A stretch of 64,000 bases of DNA from contig BSYQ01000006.1 in assembly GCA_030272585.1 (NCBI GenBank), positions 5,295,001 to 5,359,000 of the forward strand, read 5' to 3'. The translations under genes were made by a program, and so were the position numbers. This DNA comes from Bryopsis sp. KO-2023. Lineage: Eukaryota; Chlorophyta; Ulvophyceae; Bryopsidales; Bryopsidaceae. The notes under the pieces were generated by a model that saw nothing but the letters and a program-made list of their open reading frames with translations, ran no database searches and was not told the origin of the DNA. Positions 42,809-55,167 of the stretch are shown here, piece after piece (position 1 is the stretch's first letter; every line of letters begins with the position of its first letter).

Positions 42809-43782
42809 CTAGAAGATCTGGGCACCAAAGAACTTGGTGGCGTAGACGAAACCGTTGTTAGCAACGGGATCGGCGATGTGCTCGGCCCAGCACTCGACCG
42901 GTCCCTTTCCGGTCTGGAGAGACTGGACGAAGAATCCAAACATGGCGAACATAGCCAACCTTCCGTTCTTGATCTCCTTGGTCTTCAACTCAGCGAAAGT
43001 CTCGGGGTCGTCGGCCATGCCCATCGGGTCGAACGCCTCACCAGGGTAGAGTGGGTCGGTGGCCTCACCCAAAGGACCTCCAGAGCACCTGTACCCCTCG
43101 GCCAACCCCATAAGGACAACCTACACAAAAAGAAAACAAAATCTCGCTCAATGGCTCCTTCTCCAGACCTACACCAAAGCTATAGCTACAATGATTGGGG
43201 AAAAACAGCGGAATTTTCAACGGGTCAACTGGATGTTTACCTGAGTCCAGCAGATGGCCAGGATCGACTGGGCGTGCACCAAAGATGGGTTTCCGAGGTA
43301 GTCGAGTCCACCCTCAGCGAAAATCTGGGAGCCAGCCTTGAACCAGACGGCCTCACCAAACTCAACACCTCCGTACTTCTCGAGGGCCTCGGGGGTCAAG
43401 CACCCAACAACTCCCAACATAGCCCAACGAGCGTGGATCAACTCCAACTCACGGTTAGCAGCGAAGGTCTCTGGGTCAGCAGACAGACCGGCGGAGTCCC
43501 AGCCGTAGTCGCCAGGGAACTCTCCAGTGAGGTAGCTGGGGACGGCACCCTCGGAGTAAGGGCCCAACCAAAGAGCACGGTCGGGGCCGTAGAACTCGAC
43601 GGCGGCGCGAGCAACCTGCTTGTTGGCCTGACACAACCACCCCCCCCCCGAAAAAACTTCAAGGCCAGGGATCTGGGAAAATCGTGCAGCGAATCACTTC
43701 AACAGCAGGATAGGCAGATCGAGCTCACCCGTGCTGCGGTCTGGGCACCGATGAAAGTCTGAGCCATCATTGCGGAAGCCAT
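42809..43782 (-). CDS. LHCB: Chlorophyll a/b-binding LHCII antenna protein
   Basis: Three exons on the minus strand, phase 0: 43782-43729, 43627-43241, 43120-42809; 250 residues. Residues 1-25 ([18 protein letters not shown] onward) look like a short chloroplast transit peptide; no signal peptide precedes it. The mature part follows LHCII closely: [19 protein letters not shown], first membrane helix with [11 protein letters not shown] (78-88), [26 protein letters not shown], second helix to about 158, [13 protein letters not shown], and third helix with [11 protein letters not shown] (about 196-206). The conserved Glu/Arg and His/Asn ligands of chlorophyll and the ion pairs are present. The trimer motif WYGPDR reads FYGPDR (30-35). 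It binds chlorophyll a/b and carotenoids in the thylakoid and feeds photosystem II. Codon choice favours C-ending codons, as expected for high expression. Confidence 0.96.
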
Positions 43783-45301
43783 GTTGGATCAATACGGAAT
43801 ATGCGCAAGAAGGAGGAGAACGTTTTACAACGGATCAACCCAAGAAGTCGCTGTGCGATGGTTGTGAGTGGCTCAACACAATATTTGTATGAAGGATGCA
43901 GATCTCGAAAGCCAGGTTGGTTGTCCGAGTAGACAGTGAAGTGACAAGCAAACCACAAGAGAGACATGGAGGGGGTAGAGGAATCGTCCGCCAGCCAAGA
44001 AATCACCGTCCCCCCCCTTCCCCCCCCTTCCCCCCCCCTTTCCACAACGTTTGCCACCCAATCAATCATGTTGTGGAAGGATCAGCCCGGGAGCTTTTTC
44101 ACTGTATTGCTTTGATGTTGAAAGAATACTCATGGATTGAAAGCTGTACAGTCTCTGACTTACAAAAGTGCAACTAAAACACCACACAATTTTTTTTTCC
44201 TGCTAAAAAATCGGGGGGGGGGGGGGGCTTGAAGACTGACATCTTGCTGAGATGCTAAATAAGTTGGCTAGAAATGCACAACACCACCACACAAAATAAT
44301 CCCAACAAGTATAACATTATCTTGATCAAAGTGGGATTTCAGACCAGAAATCTGGCTGGGATTGCTAAGGGCAACTCAAAGGCATTTTAAAGCATGCATG
44401 GTTAGTAATAATGCTGACGGAAAACAGGCAGTCCCGAATTCCGAGAAGCAATACACGTTTATTTTGATGGAACGCCTCTTTCACATCCATCGGCTCGTTT
44501 CATAAACGCAAGCGGCGACGAATGGTAATTTGGCTGTAGTTCACGCCGGCCCCGCTCGGGTTTCCGAAAAAAGCCCGTATTTCTTTCCCCTACACCAGGG
44601 CGCAGTATGTTTTCGTGCGGCCTGGTACTCCGCATCTGAATTTCCACTTTGATCACCAACTTGTGGGGTGGGCGTTTCTCTTTTTGTTGGTATTTTTTTG
44701 TTTCGTTCCTTGTGATTGGCCCCCCTACGACACTCCCTGCAACATGATTGCGCTGCCTGCACGCAATTTTGCCACGATTTTTGCCAGCGTTTGACGACCG
44801 CTCGAATGGAGCGAGCGACTTTTGATCGAAGGGAACCCGAAGGCGTCCGCGATCGGCGGTCGCGCCAAGATGCGACGAGTTCTCGACGGGGCGATGCTGG
44901 CTCCACATCAAGGTGGGAAAACTCCGCGTGCGATCGTGGATTTTGAAATGCGCTTGTCAATCGATGTTCATACCATATCTCCGCCGCCAAGAAAAACGAT
45001 AGATCACGGGCTTCGGCGCCTCCCGAAGGTTGCAATACCAGCCATCTCGAGCGGACATCGCTTGACAGACTGCGGGGATTTGACATGTGTACGTTACGAT
45101 GACTGTTATGCACCTCTCAAAAATGTACTGTACTGCAACTAATCCCTTGCAATGGTAAAGAAACGGTTGTCATATTACATGGAATCTGCTGACAGTAATA
45201 TATATGCTGACAGTAATATATATGTATTATATGTGTAATAATATATGAAATGATAACTAAATTCTTAGAAAATTCTGTCATATTTATTATTCGACCACTC
45301 C
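43783..45301. other. Divergent intergenic region; unresolved 5' exon(s) of the multi-kinase gene
   Basis: This is the LHCII promoter and leader on the left. At about 44700-45140 several overlapping frames are open on both strands, including one of about 106 residues starting at 44822, but none has a domain or a splice-compatible link I can defend. The first coding exon of the kinase-like gene downstream should lie here. C and G runs occur at 44010-44040 and 44213-44228. A direct repeat (unit ctgacagtaatatatatg, twice) lies at 45188-45223. Confidence 0.35.
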
Positions 45302-48300
45302 GTGGCCCCTTTGGCTCACTTTTTGATTTCAAGGTCTCTCCAGAGAAAGTCTGCACAGCACTTTCCTTCTTTGTCATATCTCACCGGTGGTTTGTCTGTC
45401 AGACTGGAGCAAGGCTCGTTTGCCCAAAATGAAATCACACCATATGAGGGATCTACAGAGCAAGATTCACGTAGCCAAACCACTGGCTTTTCGTCGACCC
45501 ATTCCGTCTTTTCGAGTCCAGAACCTGTTTTGGGTGAGCCTCCGTGGCTGGGATTCAGCCCCAGCATCTCTGAGCTGGTGAGGTCGGTGATCCATGGGCT
45601 GCGCAGGATAGGGGGGCTCGAGACAAAGGGGTGGCAACCAATTGCCAGTTTGTTGAATTTTCTTTCAGATGCTCGTCAGGAATTTCAAGGTGTTGCAAGG
45701 TGAAACACTCGTTGGGCAAATATCCACTTTGTTTTTGTCACACGAAATATGTGACTCACTGCTTACATATTCGATGAAAAATAAAACTAACTTTATCACA
45801 TCAACTATTTGCTTGGAGAAATTCTGTTGGAAGGATTCACATCCTGTCACACTTTCACACCCCAGACATTTTTTTGTATCACTCTTTTTTTGAGATCACA
45901 CCAATATTCCGTGCATTCGTGAACCCCAGGTGTATTCGGAGCAACAGATGTCAAGAAGCCCCGGTTGCAACTCCAAAATCTGCCCCATCGGTGCCGGATA
46001 TTCCTGTCGAGGTGCGGCCATGCACAACGCCTGAAACGGAGGTGAGTCTCATCCCCATTTCAGATCCCTTGGGCCGATTTCGTGACCAGCCTGATGAGTG
46101 GCCTGAAAGCGACGACGTTGAGACCTACCTGGAGCAAGCTCTCGGCGACAAAATCCCTGTCGAAAGCCTGACGATTTGCAGCGGACCGCCAGTGCGTTAC
46201 GGATCCAATGCATCGATTTTTGGAGCCTACTGGGAGGGTATCCACGTGGCCGTCAAGGTCACGAGGCCACGCAACGGTCAACCGAAGCGTGAGTTCCTGG
46301 ATTCTTTCGTCAAGAACGTCACTCTGCTGACGGGAATAGAGCATCCCAACGTCGTGAGGGTCTATGGATGGTGCCTGATCGATCGTGGCGGCGGGAAAAC
46401 TCGTGGAGGAAGCTGCGAGCCTGCCGTCGTGATGGACTGGTGCGATGGTGGATCTCTGGCGACGCTCATGATGCGAAACTCCGATCGACCCGTGCGTTTG
46501 AGCTGGCGAGAGAAAGTTCAGATCGCACGGGACTACGCAGAGGCGACCATGCATTTGCATGGGGATTGTCAGATGTTGCTGGGGAAAGTGGATCTGGGCA
46601 GCCTTCTCGTGAACCGCATGGGACAAAATGGCAATACTGTTGTTCAGGGGAAAATCTCTGATTTGAGCCAATCAAGGTAACATCGGAGTGTGTGAGAATG
46701 GCTCAGGTCTACATGCCAAGTCGATCGACCTTTCAGAGCATGCATTAACTGCATGATTTAATCGTTGATTCTTTCTCTGTTCTAGGTTCATGCTATCAAG
46801 AATACCCTCCACACGAGGACGATCCCTGCCGGATGGCCCCGCACGGGAAGCCAATTCAACCCAATCGGATATGTACATTTTTTCTCAAATTTTGTGGTGC
46901 TTTCTGGTTTTGGACCAGCCCTGCTCTGAATTTGCTTACTGGACGTTCCTCTCTGAGACGGAATCCCCACCTGATCACTGTTTGGAATTTTTCCGGCAAT
47001 TCAGAGGGCTGGCCCCATCCCGATACGAAGGGTGGGGAGGTGATCCCCCGCTGGGATTAGTCAGTGTTATGGAAAGGGCTGGTCGGGATCGGGCGGAGGA
47101 GAGGCCGACATTCACAGAGCTTTGCTATACTCTGGATGAAATTTTGGCTGACATGTCGGTGAGGTTTTTTTGGCAGTTTCTGATCGTAATGGAGTAATAA
47201 TTTGAATAATAATAATAATGGACTGATAATTTTAATTGAGGAAATGAGATGGTGATGTTATTGTTTCTTGGTTGCTTGAGTTTGCATTTTTGTATTATCT
47301 GCAGCTTCTCCCTTTTTTTTCTTTTCACATCGACTCTTAAACCCCTGTTTCAACCCGATCCCCTATTAACCCCCCTTTTTTTTAAAGCAAATATTGAAAC
47401 TGTTGACAGGAGGGTAAACCAAGGGAGGACGTGTACACGATTTTGGAGGGAAGTGCGGTTTTTCCGTGTTTGGAAATGAATGTGAGCTGCTCACTGGAGA
47501 ACGGTGGGCACGACCCCGGACCATCAAGAATAGAACCGAGCCAAGAAGGACCCACACATGTGAGCAATATTTTTTTCGATTGATTTTCTCTGCAGTGTTG
47601 CTCTGCATTGTGATTTGATTTATTGAACCAAAAAGATGAAAAGATGATGTACTGAGGCCGGAATGCATTGACCACCAGCGAATTTTATAGGGCTTCTCCC
47701 TTATCCGGTTTCTATGAAAAAAAAAATAAAATTAAAAAAAAATATATATTTTTTTTTAATTTCTATCTTCCCTTTGGCTGCTTTTGTCATGCCTGTTTGT
47801 TTTCTGTTCTTTTTACAGCCGACCATACTGAATAAACCTGAGCAAAAAAGCCAGCGGACTTTTTCTCAGAAGGTCTCCAAAGGTGTCTTGGTAAGGCCCC
47901 CAAAATTGATTAATTTTGATGCTTTCTTGTCCAACCTTTTTTTTTCTTGAGAAAACAACGGAGCCCAGTACAAAGAATCCAAACCTTTCAATTCATGTTT
48001 TTTGGGCCCAATCCCGTTCCAACCGCCCCCCAATGAGAAAAAAGAAATACCCTTCGCCGAGAGAATTCAACCCAGCAAAATTTATTTTATTTTATTTTAC
48101 TTAATTAATTTATTTATATTGAGTTTTTTATTTTTATTTTATTTTTGTTTTTCTCTTTGCCATCCGATGGTTGTTTGAGTCTGTCTTCAATAATGTATGG
48201 GTGCCTATGCAGAGCTGGTGTCGATGTATAAGTGTAAAAGCGGATAGCTCCACCACCACTGAGGAACTGAGCGAGCCACGAGAACATCACCCTGGTCAAG

Positions 48301-51300
48301 AAATCCACACAAACTATTTCGGGATCTCCACCATCGAGTCTTTGGAGGAAACCGAAATCTCACCAGAATTTACCAGGCCTGACAGCGATCCCCAAACCGG
48401 CCGCAAAGGAGAGGTCAGAATTTTCTCCAGGCTGCCGATGAGCCCCGACCATTGGGGTACCCTAAAGCGACATTTAGGGAAGCTTGATGTGGCTGGGGCT
48501 GGGGGGGGGATCTCGACCTCTTGGGCGGCTTTCATTCGATCGGTGCAAAGGACATCTGAAAGGCTGAGCAGCACGGAATGGAGCCAGTTTTTGGATGATC
48601 TGTTTCGACCTGAACTGAAAGAGAGCAACCCCAGGATGTGGGCGGAGGTGTATGGGATGGTGGTGGGCGTTTCTTCTGCGAAGGATTTGATCCCGGGGGC
48701 TGGATTCGGGGTGTCTGGTAAACATCTTGATCAGATTGTGAACGTGGCTCTGAGCTTGTGCGAGTTCAGTTTCAGGTCTTTGAAAATCGGTAGGCGGCGG
48801 AGTTGGGTTTTTGAACTGGAGAGCAGCACGGGGTCCACCGGAAATCGAGAAGAGAGAAACGATGCTGACCAAATGCACACCGCCGTAGTTTCCGTTGGGC
48901 AAAAGCGTTTTTCCGTTACTCATCTCATGGCAAACGGCTCCTTGGGGGCCACGGTAAAACATAGCAAACGGGTGGACTCTTTGTTGAAAAAGCAACTTGC
49001 GGAGCTTCTGCCTGAAACGGAGGATATCGAGGAAATCGTGGATGCTCTGAAGCATGCGAAAACGGATCAAGTATTGGCCTGGGTAGTTCACACGGAGGTG
49101 GCCAAGTTGCACCACAGCATCCCCAGCCTTTGCTCCTTCAAGGGGATTTGTCATGCCCCCCTCGCGCTGGTTTCGGAGTACTTTGAATGTCGATCGATGT
49201 TCGAAATTCTTGAAGGCTTGAGGTGTGATGAGAATGGGGTTGGGTGGAAGTGGATGGACAAGCTGGTGTTGGCTCGCAGAATTGCAAGGGCTCTGTGTAC
49301 CTTCCATTCGAACGGAGTGTCGGTGGGCACTTTGACGTCGAAAACGGTGATGGTCAGTGGACGCCTGGATATCAGAATCGAGCTATCCCCTTTGAGGTGC
49401 GCTGATGGACCATGCGATAAGTCATTTGGCTACCAACCTCGATCAGTCTGCCATGCGGTTTTTTCACATCTGAAAAAGTTTAACCAGCATCTTTTGATAT
49501 GTATATATTAGCCAGCATCGTTTGACATATGTATATTAACCAGCGTCTTTTGACATATATATCAACCAGCATCTTTTGATGTATATATATGTTTTGATTT
49601 TTCTTTACAATTGTCAGATTTGTGGATGGCTCATTTCCTGCGGGCGATCCTGAATGGATAGCGCCTGAGAAGTGGAGAGGATTGCCGATCGGGCCCCCCA
49701 ACGATATCTATTCGTTTGGAATCATCTTATGGGAGCTTGTCAGCAACACAAGGCCATGGTCTGGACGGGGTCCGTCCGAAATCCTGGTTTCTGTGGTTGG
49801 AGGCCGGAGGCCAGCTGTGGATGGGGAATGGGACCGTGAATATGTAGCATTGATGAGACGTTGCTGGGCGGCAGATGCTGAAAATAGGCCCAGCTCGACA
49901 GAAGTGTTTGATCAACTGACAGCGATGCAAGAAGCCGCCAGAGAGTTGGTTTCCCTTAGCTCAGGAAGTGAAGGTGTGATGTGCATGCAGCATGGATCTC
50001 CCTTTTTTTTTGGGTGGGGGGTGGGGGGCAGCTGTGGTTTAATTTTGAAGGTTCTGAGGCTTTTATTGGAGGGGTTTTTGGTGTGAAATTGTCTTTGTTT
50101 GAATGGCATTGGTGTGTGGGAACGCAGTAATAAGTTTGTTGGATTTGGATGATGTCTTGTGAATTATTCTTTGGCTGCCTTCAGGTTCGGCATTAGAAAA
50201 AGTCCGGCTGGGGATGCATTACGATAGTAGATATATGAAAAGCTGGGTAAGAGAGCTCCTGTGGTCGTCTTTCCATCCTATGCAAAGCAATGCAAGTGAT
50301 CCATGCAACAATCCCTGGTCTATTTTCCTTCACTTTGAATTCGATAAAAATGAAGGAAACCTGCTGTAGGGACTTTATGTTTTTTTTCCCTTTTCAACAC
50401 AAGATATTATGTTGTTAGTTTTTTATTAATGGTTTTTTTTTCGGCGCTTGTGCAGAGCTCACAAGGCTCTGTGCATCGAACAGTGACGGTTGGGTCGACA
50501 CCGTCAGAAATTCAGCCAGATCCACATGTTTCTGGGGGAACTGGGAGAAGTAGCAGTCTAGGTATTGATATTTCCTCACTGACATTTCCATGTCCACAAT
50601 CCATACATCCTGGGCAGCTGTTGCGTTTTCTTTGAATTTTACTTTCTTTTTCGCGTTCCGTCCAGTTTTTAAATCTGATTCCCCATTTCTTGTGTTTCTG
50701 CCCCACGTAGCCTTTCCACTATGCAAATGGGTATGGGTATGGCTCCACCGGTGTGCAACAATAACTAATTTTTTAAAAATAATAAAATAAATAAATAAAT
50801 AAATAAATAAATAAAATGATCCCTGCACCCATGTTCGAATGTCACCTGCATCCTTCCTTATCAGAAAAGGAAAGCCCTACCCAGGACTTTTTTCTTTTCT
50901 TTCTGACTTTCTTCTGTGATGTGTTTGATAGACAGGGTTAAAGGGGAGAGCTCAGACATCCTCAAGGTTGAGATTCCGAGCAACCGTGATTCGATGCAAT
51001 CCACACCGACACCGATTCGTGTGGAAGAATTAAATGATCAGGAACACTACCAGAAGTTACAGGTACACCGTCAAAGCTGATGTCCACATCGAATAAACAT
51101 GCATGAATGAGATGCATGCGGATACACATGCACATGCGTGAATGAGATGCATGCGGACATGCATGCATGAATGAGATGCATGCGGACATGCATGCACATT
51201 TTGAACATCATGTTTTGCGTTCAACGAACCCATGCAATGAAACGAACACTCATCCTGAATTGACGGTTGCGTGTGTTTGGTTTGCAACCCTGCAGGACAA

Positions 51301-53445
51301 CACTGTTGTGAATGAGCTTGTCATGATTCGAGATCTCAAAGGGGGAACAGGAAAGTTATGTCAAAACAGGTTCAGCGGAGTCGTCCATGTCATTGAACGA
51401 ACCAAGAAGTGGTCGATGGCCAGGCCTTGGACTTGGAAAGCCGAGGTGCTGGGCCCCTGGCCAGCATGGCGATCGTTGTCCCCAATATCTAACTTCAAAA
51501 GATTTTTCTACGTGAAAAATGTAGTGAAAGAAATGAGTACCGAAATCGCGGTTCTCAAAAAGTTACGCCATCCAAATCTCGTCACCGTTCATGAGGTAAT
51601 GCAGCCAGTGGGGTTTGAATCGATAAAAATAGCGGGTGGGGAGAGAAACTTGGGTGGAGGGTTGGCGTTGCTAGACGTACAGTGCAATTTCATGATGCAT
51701 CGGTGTTGTAGACGAGAAGCTGATCCACATGACGTGAATTTTACCATGTTGATTGTGTTTCTGAAATGCTGTGAACTGGCTGTACAATTGAAGGTGATCG
51801 AGGATGGCGACAATGGCATGTTGCTGGTGTCAGAGTTCGTTAAAGGTAGACCCTTGGCGGAAATCTCTGATGGAGAAATGCGTCCCATTTCAGAGGGGGC
51901 GGCATGGGACCATGTTAGGGATATCATCAAGGTACAATGCAAAAAACCTCCATTCTTTTGCTGACCATCATGATCATGCATTGCCATTCTTGGCCTCATT
52001 CTGTTGTTCCTTCAGTTTCTGCATAGGAACAGCCGAATTCGGCTTCGAAGCCGACTTGTTATTTTAAAAACAACACAGCCTTTACCCCTCCCTGTAAAAC
52101 ACATGACTGTTATGGTTCTGGAGACATGCATATTTGATTTTGAATGCTTGTGTTTTTGTGGGTTGACAACGCAGGGATTGGACTACCTGCATTCAAACCA
52201 CATCGTGCATGGGGACCTGACGCCTGACAGTCTGAAGCTCACAGAGCAGGGAAACGTGAAGATCAAGATAGGCGGCCTCACCCGTTACTGCCCCGGCGAA
52301 GCCCTGAGCCAACTCAGCAATCGCTCGGCTGGGATTTCTGGTGATGCCTCCTTCTTTGCGCCAGAAATGTGCGACACCGCTCAGGTCCGTTCTTACAGCG
52401 GGGCCAAGGCCGACATCTATGCTCTGGGTGTGTGTCTGCATCTGTTCGTGTTTGGATTTTTGCCGTTCAGAGCGAACGAGTCCATGACGTTGGCGGAGGC
52501 CATCAGAGGCGGCAAGCCGACGCACCCTAACTCATGTGGCCATGAGGTGTCCCCAGCGCTTTCGGTAGGATGAACGGCACGTCAGCAGTCCCCTGAACTC
52601 TTGCTTTTTTGGCAGGCGTTGTGTGGGTGGAGCATCATATAAGATATTAATTGCATGCGTTTCAGGACCTGCTCGTGCGACTTCTCAACAAAGACCCCCT
52701 CCAGCGAATAACTCTCGACGAAATGATGGCGCACCAATGGATAAGCGACAAGAGAAGGCCGATTTGGCCTTCGTCTGTGCTATTCAGGGTGCCTGTCGAA
52801 GTTTCTGAACTCGAGAAGAAGGAGGCGGTGACGTTGAACGTGGCTCGCGTTTTTGCTGGGTTGCCCCTGGTCCACAGCTGCAAAGAGCAGTTTTCCAAGG
52901 GCAGGTGCATTGTTCAACGCGGAAAAAGCACCCGAGGGGTGTATGTCATAGGGGTGAGACATGCCGGTTTTTTTTCCGAGTTGTGGGTGGGTATGCATGC
53001 ACGGGGACAGAACGAGTCGAATAATGGTGTGCGTTGTGTGTTGTATCCACAGGATGGCTTATGTCGAGCGTTACCTGAAGGTGGGGGCCCCGCTGAGGGA
53101 GAGCCTTTTTTCCCTGGCTCTGTCGTGGGAATTCGAGGGTTTTTGTCTGAAGATTCCGCGGTCGCTGGGAACTCGGTGGTCGCGACGGCGCCCACGACCG
53201 TCACTCATGTCACCCACAGGCGTGGTTTCGACCGCGGCGTCTTGTGGCTGGGATTTGGCGTCGTCGCTGGCGCTGTTGCGTGCGATGCTGGTTTGATCAT
53301 CGTGTGCGCTAGTCTCTTAGTTTGTTTTGTTTTATGCCTTTGTGTGTGTTGCAATCGCGTCGCCACAAATCGCCTCGAAAGATTGGTGAATAAGCTGCGA
53401 AGGTTTGGGCCTGCAGCAGGGTATCAAAGTGCTGACGTCTTTTGA
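45302..53445 (+). CDS. Giant protein with three kinase-like (probably pseudokinase) domains, a cNMP-binding-like segment and a membrane segment
   Basis: Fifteen exons link without a phase break: 45302-45699 (5' end open), 45930-46676, 46786-47158, 47410-47481, 47819-47890, 48213-49396, 49618-49973, 50185-50246, 50456-50561, 50932-51062, 51296-51595, 51794-51931, 52175-52564, 52666-52953, 53053-53445; at least 1669 residues. No ATG begins the first exon, so an upstream exon is missing. Domain 1 (about 46150-47158): VAVKV lysine, HPNVVRVYG, but no HRD, DFG reads DLS, and the APE region is lost. Domain 2 (about 48900-49950): SVGTLTSKTVMV in place of HRDLxxxN, DFG absent, APEKW, SFGIILWEL and CW kept. 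Domain 3 (about 51296-52750), CAMKK-like: EIAVLKKLRHPN, VHGDLTPDS, DFG replaced by IGG, FFAPEM. Then a cNMP-binding-like barrel (FSKGRCIVQRG, FFPGSVVG) and a hydrophobic stretch near 53244-53345. It may be a scaffold or sensor. It could also be two or more adjacent genes. Confidence 0.6.
49482..49590 (+). repeat. Four-copy tandem repeat in an intron
   Basis: A unit of about 27 bases (aaccagcatcttttgatatg-like, followed by a tatata tail) occurs four times with small changes, within the intron 49397-49617 of the multi-kinase gene. Confidence 0.8.
51100..51198 (+). repeat. Three-copy tandem repeat in an intron
   Basis: Units starting tgaatgagatgcatgcgga at 51104, 51139 and 51168 (spacing 35 and 29) lie in the intron 51063-51295 of the multi-kinase gene. 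The many GCATGC palindromes keep it open on both strands. Confidence 0.8.
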
Positions 53446-55167
53446 TTGCTGTTTCTGTTTTTTGTGCGTTTTATTTTGTTGTTTGTTTTGTGGCGGCGCC
53501 CCACAGCCGCAAGAGAAAAAGCGAAAAACAGTAAAGTCGTCAAAAAATGACGTCTTTTTTGAATTTGTTCCCTCGTTTTGCCCAGAGAGCCTGCAAATAA
53601 AGATGCAATGATATGGATGCCTTTATTGCAGGAGAGAGTTTGTATTTATTTTTATATGTTGTAGAGTAAGGTTTCAAGAAAAAAATATGCCTTTCGAAAA
53701 GAGAAAAACAAAAAAAAAACACAAAAAAAACTGGAGGGTGTAGATATTCAAGCGAAACTTTTTCAAAAAAGGATCATTTCCGTATTGCAGAAAATTCCAA
53801 AGAAAAGAAAAAAAGAGACAGAAAAAAAGTTGGGGGGGAGGAGGGGGGGGGGGTTGTGGGTCGTTAAAAAAGATGAAGAAAAAAAATGAAAAAAGAAACC
53901 CATCCTGAACCTACCCTATTAGTTTTGAGCAGTGACCTTTTTTGAAAAGAAAGGACTTTTGCTATTTTTTTTTAAAATACATTTGTGCGAGAAAAAGAAA
54001 AGGTATGTAGGTGTGTGTGTTTTTTTCCCTCAGATTTTTGTTTTTGGTTTCGTTTTCTTTCAGGTTGTGGTTCTAGTTATCTCCTTTTTTTTATTAAATC
54101 TAGTTTGTTTTTATTATTATTTTTAGGAGCCCAACTACCTACGAACATTTTATGCAAAATGGAACAAATTCAGATGTATCCTGACAGACTATTTTATTAG
54201 TGATAGCAATGACGAAAAGAAAAGAAAAAAATATCTAAAATGGCTGACCGTTTCATGGATGCCCGAAATTAGAATTCGCAAGTGAAACCGGCTGCCAAAT
54301 AATATGTTTTGCGTCCTTTGGTTACATATATATTTATATATTTATATTTGTGGAACCTATTCTACCCTGAAAAAAGAAATGTATTGTGGGAGGGGAAATG
54401 GGGGTGTAAAAAGTTATGCTTTTGCCAAGGATGACTGTCAATTGTAGTATGTGTGTGTGTATTTTCCTTGCTGCATTTGGACTCTGTTTTGTTGTGGCTG
54501 CCTTCTCGACAGATCGACATGATTTGCTCCTCATTCTTCATTCTCCCAGTTGTTTTCCTCTTTCGGTTCTTTGTCCAAAACAAAAGCAGAGTTCCAAAAC
54601 ATTTTCCACCCTTTTTTGGGGGGTTTTCACAGGGAAAAAACTCCAGAGCAACTCACACCCCAAAATTTTATGTGGATAAAATTACATCGACACCATGTCT
54701 TGAGCAGGAAAGTGACATTTTCTCTGCTGCACCCAAACCTTCTTTCTATACCAACTAACGCCAAGTGACACAACAGCTACACTGCAATAGCTCAATGCTT
54801 AGACATCTCCTCCTCCAATCTACCATCCAGCAATCGGAATAGCATCTACATCACAATAGAAATCAGGTTCCAGGAATCAGTGAGAAATAAAAAAATAATA
54901 AAAATAAATAAAATATATATATATGCATATATACAATAAATATATTAAATCAAGGGTGGATTTCCTAGAAGATATTCTCCCCCCCCAAACCGCACACCTC
55001 AAGAAAAGAAAAAGAAATCGTCGTTGCCCATTCCTGGTTGCTGATTGATGCGTTGAAAAAAATAACAAAAATAATTAGAAAACCGTTAAACGTCATTGGA
55101 TACCGTGTTTTCTAATTATTTTCAACATTCAACAGATTAGTCACGGAGGTAATATTCATTCCCTTGA
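53446..55167. other. Intergenic spacer, A/T-rich
   Basis: About 1.7 kb between the convergent multi-kinase and TMEM186-like genes. Poly-A, poly-T and G runs dominate (for example near 53830-53853), with TA-rich blocks at 54325-54350 and 54890-54945. No exon is supported. Confidence 0.45.

Noticed and set aside
44541..45113. Minus-strand frame of about 190 residues between the LHCII and multi-kinase genes
   Set aside because: No domain, and several other frames are open over the same GC-richer stretch. It is more likely promoter or 5' exon DNA of the plus-strand gene.
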